Positions 7,440-12,475 of a stretch of 12,475 nt of DNA are shown in pieces. Below the pieces are notes generated by a model. The model made no database searches. It was given only the letters and a program-made list of their open reading frames with translations, and had not been told where the DNA came from. Both the position numbers and the translations under genes were made by a program. Within the stretch, counting starts at the first letter, position 1, and each line of letters opens with the position of its first letter. This DNA comes from Leishmania donovani (taxonomy: Eukaryota > Euglenozoa > Kinetoplastea > Trypanosomatida > Trypanosomatidae): contig NC_018258.1 in assembly GCF_000227135.1 (NCBI RefSeq), forward strand, positions 880,927 to 893,401, in the 5' to 3' direction.

Positions 7440-8157
7440 AAATCCACGTCGTCTCGGATGAGCAGCCCTGCCGCCGAGTCTGTCCATGCACCTAAAGGGT
7501 TCTTCTCCTCTTTCCTCGTCCCTTCCTCGAGTACGTGCGGCGCGATCGGCGTCACACGGACATGGCTGGACTGCACGCCTTCATCCAAGCAGACCACCTC
7601 CGGGGTCCTGCTCGAGGTCGGAGGCGATGACGCCTGTGGTGTGGGCATCGGGGGGGGGGTAGTCCAAGCGCTTGCCGGATGAGCTCAGAGAGGCAGTTGG
7701 CCAGCTGCGGCCGAGGCCCCCTGAGACCTTGCACACCATTGCCTCCCTGCCACGCTTCCACTTGAGTGGCCTCAAGCCGAGGCACCCCAGAATGTAGTGC
7801 GGAGACTCTTCACATGGGGGTCTGGAGGACTCTATGGTGCAACTTCGGGGTGTCCCGGTCACGCTTCCGGCATCTGCGTCTCATCGGCCCACCCGGTCGG
7901 ATGCAGGAGATGCCGCACATTTCGCACGCATGCAGCTTGGGGAGTTGATTGATATGGCTCTCTTCGCGCCCTGTTCGTCGATCACTCACGTTCCTCTCAC
8001 GTATGCATGCTTCACCTGGGTGCGATACACCGTGCCAGTTGTGCTTGACAGTCCGTGCGAACAGTGCCCGCATTATTGCATCTTGAGGCCTGCTTCGGGG
8101 CGGCGTTGCTGTCGGGGAAGGGGGGCTCTTTGTCTTCATCGCCCTTTTCCGGCAGTC
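7440..8157 (-). mobile_element. Candidate degenerate SIDER/DIRE-type retroposon remnant
   Basis: This stretch differs from its surroundings: mixed base composition, few microsatellites, and a local coding-like texture on the minus strand with repeated frame breaks. One frame carries a zinc-finger-like remnant (CEMCGISC...RRRC, codons 7926-7870) resembling the Cys/His fingers of ingi/L1Tc/DIRE retroposons. SIDERs are short degenerate relatives of these and are known to lie in Leishmania 3'UTRs, often sense-oriented, which fits a position in the presumed 3'UTR of gene 2. I did not recognise the 79-bp signature or a poly(A) tail with certainty, so the bounds are approximate and the class is inferred. 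Confidence 0.42.
7810..8139 (-). other. Small ORF (109 aa) with decayed zinc-finger motif
   Basis: It has a true ATG at 8139-8137, lying 18 bases beyond an AG that follows a 31-nt pyrimidine tract, so it could be translated if that acceptor is used. The protein is basic, with a Pro/Thr-rich start. Residues 72-90 resemble a C2HC/C2H2 finger (C72-x2-C75-G ... C90), but the usual Leu and His before the last Cys are Pro and Arg. It lies inside the candidate retroposon and may simply be a fossil of its coding region. No other domain is visible. Confidence 0.28.
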
Positions 8158-8194
8158 CTACGGGGAGGAGGAGGAGGAGGAGGAGGGGGGGGGG
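8158..8194 (-). promoter_or_regulatory. (GGA)7-G10 tract; on the transcript a strong polypyrimidine tract with AG
   Basis: The plus strand has seven GGA units (8164-8184) followed by ten G. The minus-strand transcript therefore reads C10(TCC)7 and then reaches its first AG at 8159-8158. This is a good potential trans-splice acceptor inside the long space between the genes, directly before the 109-aa ORF. It may equally be a slippage-prone microsatellite without function. Confidence 0.4.
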
Positions 8195-9721
8195 CGTGCC
8201 TGGATGGCTTGCCCCGCACGCGCTGCGACAGGCGGAAAGGCAAAGAGGAGGCATAGGCCCCGACTATAAAGAGAAAGACAGACCCGGCGCCTTGGCCGCT
8301 TCTCTTAGGGCTGCGGTGAAACCGTGGCTGCCGTGAGGGCGCGCGCGTCGCCGGGCCGAGTGGCAGCCCAGTGAAAGGAGCAGCAGCGCACAACCGCAGC
8401 ACGAGGGCAAAGCGCATGAGACGCCCGTTCCTTTTCCGTTCACGAGGAGAGGAAGATGCGCATGTGGGCAGAGGGGGTGGAGATGACACACCTGTGCTGC
8501 AGCGGCCCATGGCGAGCACGCAGCGAGCTGCGTCAGGCGAACACGTGCCCGTTACCAGCTACACTCGTAGCAGGGACGAAATACGTGTGTGCATGCGCTG
8601 GTATGGATCACGCCGCTGCAAAACGAGACGACCACAACAAAGAGAGTACATAAAAGTCGCGCTCGTATGGGAGAAGGAGTAGAGCGGCCCTCCCTCCCCC
8701 CAAAAAGAAGAGACCGAGCCAATCAGACCCTCACTCGAGTGACAGCGCAGGCATACGTTTGTGAGTCTAGCAGTGGGTCAGCGGCGAAACGGCGGGTGCG
8801 GCGGAAAGGGGGTGGGCGGGGCGGGGCGGCTTGACACCTTAGCAGGACAAACCGTGGAGAAGGGCAAAGACGGTGCACACGCATCTCTTTTTTCGAGTGA
8901 AGGTCAGCACAGAGAAATGAGAAGCAAAGAAGAGTTGGACGCGCGGATGGGGGGGGCGTAGGCCAACATAATGGAGCATATTCAGTGCGCTCCTCAAAGA
9001 ACCCTTTACTTGCAAAACCTCAACGCCCCCTTTTTTTTTCGCCTTGTGCGCGAGTGCCGCAGCAGAGCAACGCACTTGTGAAGAGCAGAAAGAAAAATGT
9101 GTATGCTTATGTGCTGACGGGCTCAGAAACACATTCGCGGGGTCCACTCATACAGGCAAGAGAAGGAAGGGGATGATGAGGGAGGAGGGTGGTCCTTTAG
9201 GCGTCGCGAACGTTTGCCGACGGTACATACTTCGGTCGACAGGAGAAGACAAGGAGGGTGTGAGGGGTGGGGGGTAAAAAATGCGCACACATCATGAAGA
9301 GGTGGAGAAGCGGAATGCAGAAGAATACAGTGATGTGGGGCAACCACCGATGGAGAAGAATCAGAAAAAAAGGGTTCACACATAAAAGGGGGAAGGGAGT
9401 GGGTGTGGGAAGTTGTAAACAGAAGTCGCATCTTCGGAATGCTGAACGGCGTGTAGAGAGGGGCTTGTGGATGTTATAGAAGAAACTAAGGCTGGGGCCG
9501 TCGCGTCCGGTGGGAACACACTGCCACGATGCCGCCGGAAGCTATTCAAAGGCGGAGGCACACAGTAGAACAAGTGCAGTGGACGCGGCCGCAAGTCGGA
9601 GGCAAATGAGTCACAACGACAACGCTAACACAAAAACGCAAAACGAGAGAGAGAAGGGGTGTGGGGGAGAGTGGGAACGTGGGTAAAATCGAAACGCGAA
9701 GGGAGAATACGTTGACCAGGC

Positions 9722-9741
9722 ATATATGCACATATATATAT
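9722..9741. repeat. TA-rich short repeat
   Basis: ATATATGCACATATATATAT-type sequence in the presumed 3'UTR of gene 2. It is nearly self-complementary and could form a short hairpin. Confidence 0.8.
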
Positions 9742-10301
9742 CGGAGACGAGAAGAGAGGGGAAGGTGGAAGGCATGCCTGCCGACGGTCGACATGAGCTG
9801 AGCAGCTAGCACACTTGAACACAGATGAAACGAGGACCACACGCGGTGTGCAAGAAGAGAGATAGACGCGTAAGAGGCGTGCATCCAGACCACCATCCTA
9901 CGTTCCCGGGCGTCTCTGTGTGAGCGTTCGCGCGCGCAAGGGAGGATGCACAATGTCGACCAGAGGGGTATATGTACGCCACGCCAGAGAGAGGTACAAC
10001 AGAGGTGTCACACACATCAGGGAATGTGGCACCAAGCCAGGCGAAGACTCAAACAAACAAACAACAAAAAGGAGAAGAAACAAAGGGATCACTAGAGTAG
10101 GCACAGAGGGGGGGGGCAGCTCAGCCTTCCTGCGCGCTTGCATCGATGTATGTTGGTGTGACCGAGTCCAATCCAGTCCAAAGATGCGCCGGAACGGAAA
10201 GAAGGGATGGGGTTGAAAGACCAAAGGACACGCAAGGCGCTGCTCGTACGGGTAGCAGCCAAGCCGCGCTGCTGAGATCAACGAAGAGCGACAGAGGCAG
10301 A

Positions 10302-10312
10302 GGGGGGGGGGG
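10302..10312. repeat. G11 homopolymer
   Basis: Eleven guanines in a row on the plus strand (C11 on the transcript). The length is likely to be inaccurate in the assembly. A G10 run also occurs at 7650-7659. Confidence 0.9.
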
Positions 10313-10875
10313 CTAGTACAGAGGAAACATTTTCCGGAATGTACACAGCTGCCTTTCCTCCTCAACTTTCTCATCCCCATCCCCATTCTCTGCGCATCCA
10401 AGAGCACCCGCTCCCACCCACGCTGCTGCGTCTCCGCCTCGTACTTTTCAGGCAGCAGCAGCAGCGACAACACGCAGCGAAACAAACACAATGAGCCACA
10501 AGAGAACACTCATAACACAGCATCAAAAAGCACGGGCAAGCGCGCGGGCATGCAGAAGGCTAGACATGCGCTAGTTCAGACATCAGCGCGGGCGTAGGGA
10601 GGGGGGCTGAGCAGCGAAGACCAAACAGAGAAAAGAGTAAGGGCGATGCATCACTGTGCGGGAGGCTCTCCCCCCGGTAAACAGCACGTGGAACGCGGCG
10701 ACAAAGAACAGTGCCAGTGGCATTCCCGTTCGCCATCCTGATCATCAGAAGTTCGAAAACACCCACACACCCACACACACCGATACAGACTGAACGAGAA
10801 CCGAGCCAGTTGACCTTGTACGGTGCTCGCCAAGGGGTGCGAGGGAGAAGAGCGAAAAGGATCTTCCACCGTTTC

Positions 10876-12475
10876 TCAGACCTCGTCCTCTTCGCAGGCC
10901 AGCCCACCTTCGCTAAGAAGTATCTTGACGATATTGCGTACCTCCACCGCCGTCGGCCGATCGGATGGGGTGTGGGAGACGCAGCTGCGCAGCGTGCTCC
11001 GTGCAAGCTCACTGTATTTCTCGGCGAACAGCGGCGTGTCAAACGCTTCTGCGTTCGCCACCACGCGTCCCTGCACCACCGCATCACAGAACGCGTGCCC
11101 ACCGTTCTTCATGAGGTCCAGCAACTCCGAGGCGGCGCCGTATGGCTCTCCGTCTTCCTTCGTTGCCCACCTCCAGCAGGGCTGCAGAGTGAGCCCTTCT
11201 AGAGCCCCGAGACCGTAGCAGAACACATCGCAGGCGGGCGTTGGCAGCGCACCAGTGGCCATCAGGGGGCTTATGTAGTGGGTCTGAGGAAGCGCGAAGG
11301 GAAGCCGCTCATGCGTGTACAGACCCACTAAGCGACAGCTTCCGTCCGAATCGACCATGACAGTGTCAAGGTTGAGGTTGCCGTGAGCGATGTTGTTCTC
11401 GTGAAGGAAAGACAGCGCAGACAAGGCGTGCAGCCCAAACCGAATTGTTGTTATTGCCGGCAGCCGTCCGTACCGATTCAGCAGTTCTCGCAGCGTGCCA
11501 CCGGGGCTGAACTCCCAGATCAGCACCACCCCTCCCTCGAGCGAGTGCGAGTAGCCGATAAGGGAGACAATGTTGGGATGGCGGAGGTGCTGGTGCTTGA
11601 GAAGGGTGGCTTTCATGAACGCCTCCTGTTCTGGAGAGGGACCACATACAGGTGTGGCGCTGCGCAGTGCGTCCGACATAGGACCCGGTGGTGCATCGCG
11701 AATGGCTTTCGCCACGACCGGATGAAGATCGCGGAATGTAGAAAAGCTCACGGATGCGATGAAGCCGGCGGAGCCAAGGGCCATCTGCATGCCGCTCCAG
11801 ACTGGGGTCGCTTCATCGGTTCCATGGCTGCGGGAAAGATGCCAGCACAACCCGATATGGTCACGAATCCACCTGGGCGCCGAGGGCAGCACGCACCGGA
11901 GAGTAACCTGCCTCTCCTGAAAGTGCACGACGCAACGGTGGCGGACCTCTGGATACTTCGCGAGTTCTCCGAAACTCTGCGCGCTCCTCCTAGAGCTCCG
12001 CCTCGGTCGCCCATCCGCGATGCTTTTCTCCGCTTCCACTAGTGCCTCCTGTGCGCAATCGGGATGACTGCCTTCCGGCACATCTTCAAGGGCCCACTTA
12101 CTCAGCACCTGATCGACACCGAGGAGACTGGAGATGGCAGTGCACAGCGGCTCCGTGATCCGCAGTCGCACGCGGCGCTCGCACTCGCGCATCAGCCGCG
12201 CCACCTGCACCGACACGGCACCACCCGTCACGGCGCTGGCAGCCGCCTCGCGACGCATGGCTGCCGGCAGCAGCCCGGGCTCCAGGTCCGCGATCTCGGC
12301 GACGCCGCGGTAGGCGGCCAGCGCGCCAGCGTAGTCGCCGCGCAGCATGTGCTCGAAGCCGTCGCAGCAGCAGCGTGCGTACAGCTGCCACGCCGCGTCG
12401 CCGGCCACGCGCCCGGGCAGAGCCTCGTACAGCACCACCACATCGCCGTCCAGCCCCGCACGGCCCGTGCGCAGC
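10876..12475 (-). CDS. Cyclase-like/pseudokinase paralogue of gene 1, 5' end outside window (gene 2, partial)
   Basis: The frame is open from the right edge of the window (LRTGRAGLDGDVVVLYEALPG) to a TGA at 10876-10878, giving 532 visible residues. No true start is visible; the in-frame GTG at 12441 lies inside a conserved domain and is not a start. The first 100 or so residues match the end of the cyclase-like domain of gene 1, identically at DNA level over 299 bp. A divergent linker follows, keeping a WIRDHIGLCWHLSR-type motif, then a kinase-like domain. It has a Gly-loop LGSAGFIASV (from 11778), the beta-3 lysine in VVAKAI (codon at 11709), LRHPN, WEFSPGG, HGN in place of HRD (codon of H at 11385), GLY in place of DFG (from 11325), ISPLMATGALPTP, CDVFCYGLGALEGLT and a conserved Arg in SDRPTA. 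It is probably a pseudokinase. By analogy with gene 1 the missing N-terminus should hold the sensor and membrane segments, but that is not visible here. Confidence 0.85.
   Translation of the reverse strand, partial: LRTGRAGLDGDVVVLYEALPGRVAGDAAWQLYARCCCDGFEHMLRGDYAGALAAYRGVAEIADLEPGLLPAAMRREAAASAVTGGAVSVQVARLMRECERRVRLRITEPLCTAISSLLGVDQVLSKWALEDVPEGSHPDCAQEALVEAEKSIADGRPRRSSRRSAQSFGELAKYPEVRHRCVVHFQERQVTLRCVLPSAPRWIRDHIGLCWHLSRSHGTDEATPVWSGMQMALGSAGFIASVSFSTFRDLHPVVAKAIRDAPPGPMSDALRSATPVCGPSPEQEAFMKATLLKHQHLRHPNIVSLIGYSHSLEGGVVLIWEFSPGGTLRELLNRYGRLPAITTIRFGLHALSALSFLHENNIAHGNLNLDTVMVDSDGSCRLVGLYTHERLPFALPQTHYISPLMATGALPTPACDVFCYGLGALEGLTLQPCWRWATKEDGEPYGAASELLDLMKNGGHAFCDAVVQGRVVANAEAFDTPLFAEKYSELARSTLRSCVSHTPSDRPTAVEVRNIVKILLSEGGLACEEDEV
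11654..11691 (-). repeat. 38-bp identical patch coding for the PPGPMSDALRSATP insert, gene 2
   Basis: Partner of 2492-2529. The offset here is 9162, not 9159, so the net indel length between the two patches differs by one codon. The full amino-acid motif APPGPMSDALRSATPVC is shared by both proteins. Confidence 0.9.
12154..12452 (-). repeat. 299-bp perfect direct repeat, copy in gene 2
   Basis: This is the partner of 2995-3293, identical at every base including all third codon positions. The coding sequence continues for 23 bases beyond the point where the gene 1 copy meets N, so the true end of the identity may lie outside the window. Confidence 0.97.

Larger units (their letters stand above)
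8195..10875 (-). other. Presumed 3'UTR of gene 2, no supported gene
   Basis: About 2.7 kb directly after the stop of gene 2. Plus-strand purine-rich DNA alternates with GC-rich patches, poly-G runs (10302-10312) and a short TA-rich repeat (9722-9741). The longest minus frame (10509-9898, 203 residues) begins at GTG and has no recognisable domain. The part at 8200-8560 is less simple in sequence and could belong to the retroposon-like element, but I see nothing that proves it. Confidence 0.6.

Noticed and set aside
9898..10509. 203-residue minus-strand frame
   Set aside because: It starts at GTG and is made of simple pyrimidine-rich sequence; the hydrophobic runs come from CTT/CTC repeats rather than a convincing membrane protein.
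10876..12441. Gene 2 starting at the GTG at 12441
   Set aside because: The codon lies in the conserved GDVVVLYE stretch of the cyclase-like domain and the frame stays open to the window edge, so the gene starts further upstream.
1..12475. CRISPR arrays, tRNA or rRNA genes
   Set aside because: No regularly spaced repeats were seen, and no sequence with convincing A-box/B-box pairing or rRNA core motifs was found by eye.

Overview
The window looks like nuclear DNA of a trypanosomatid, most likely Leishmania or a close relative. The coding parts are GC-rich and intronless, and both genes lie on the minus strand as in a polycistronic unit. Long non-coding stretches separate them; these are full of CA/GT, GGA and purine/pyrimidine tracts, with the transcribed strand pyrimidine-rich. 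No bacterial features are seen (no Shine-Dalgarno sites, operon packing or IS elements). The species cannot be fixed from the sequence alone.

Layout from right to left, in the direction of transcription. (1) 12475-10876: the 3' part of a gene (gene 2) whose start lies outside the window. It encodes the end of a class III nucleotide-cyclase-like domain followed by a kinase-like domain. (2) 10875-5806: about 5 kb without a convincing conventional gene. It holds the presumed long 3'UTR of gene 2, a stretch at about 7440-8157 that resembles a degenerate SIDER/DIRE-type retroposon with a decayed zinc finger, several microsatellites, a compact G-quadruplex motif and a likely spliced-leader acceptor. 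(3) 5805-1675: gene 1, a complete paralogue of gene 2 except for 378 N inside it. It predicts a 1376-residue two-pass membrane protein: TM1, glycosylated sensor-like ectodomain, TM2, HAMP-like linker, degenerate cyclase-like domain, kinase-like domain. (4) 1674-1: 3'UTR/intergenic DNA downstream of gene 1, with no convincing gene.

The main biological interest is the receptor-like family formed by genes 1 and 2. Both kinase domains keep the beta-3 lysine but lack the HRD and DFG aspartates (HGS/GHS in gene 1, HGN/GLY in gene 2). The cyclase-like domain of gene 1 seems to have lost its first metal-binding aspartate. Both catalytic modules may therefore be non-catalytic, in the order cyclase-then-kinase, which is the reverse of animal receptor guanylyl cyclases.

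The two paralogues share a 299-bp segment identical at every base, with a sharp edge at a codon boundary, while the kinase parts have diverged strongly. This suggests recent gene conversion or exchange. The assembly gap begins inside this shared repeat, so part of the pattern could be an assembly effect.
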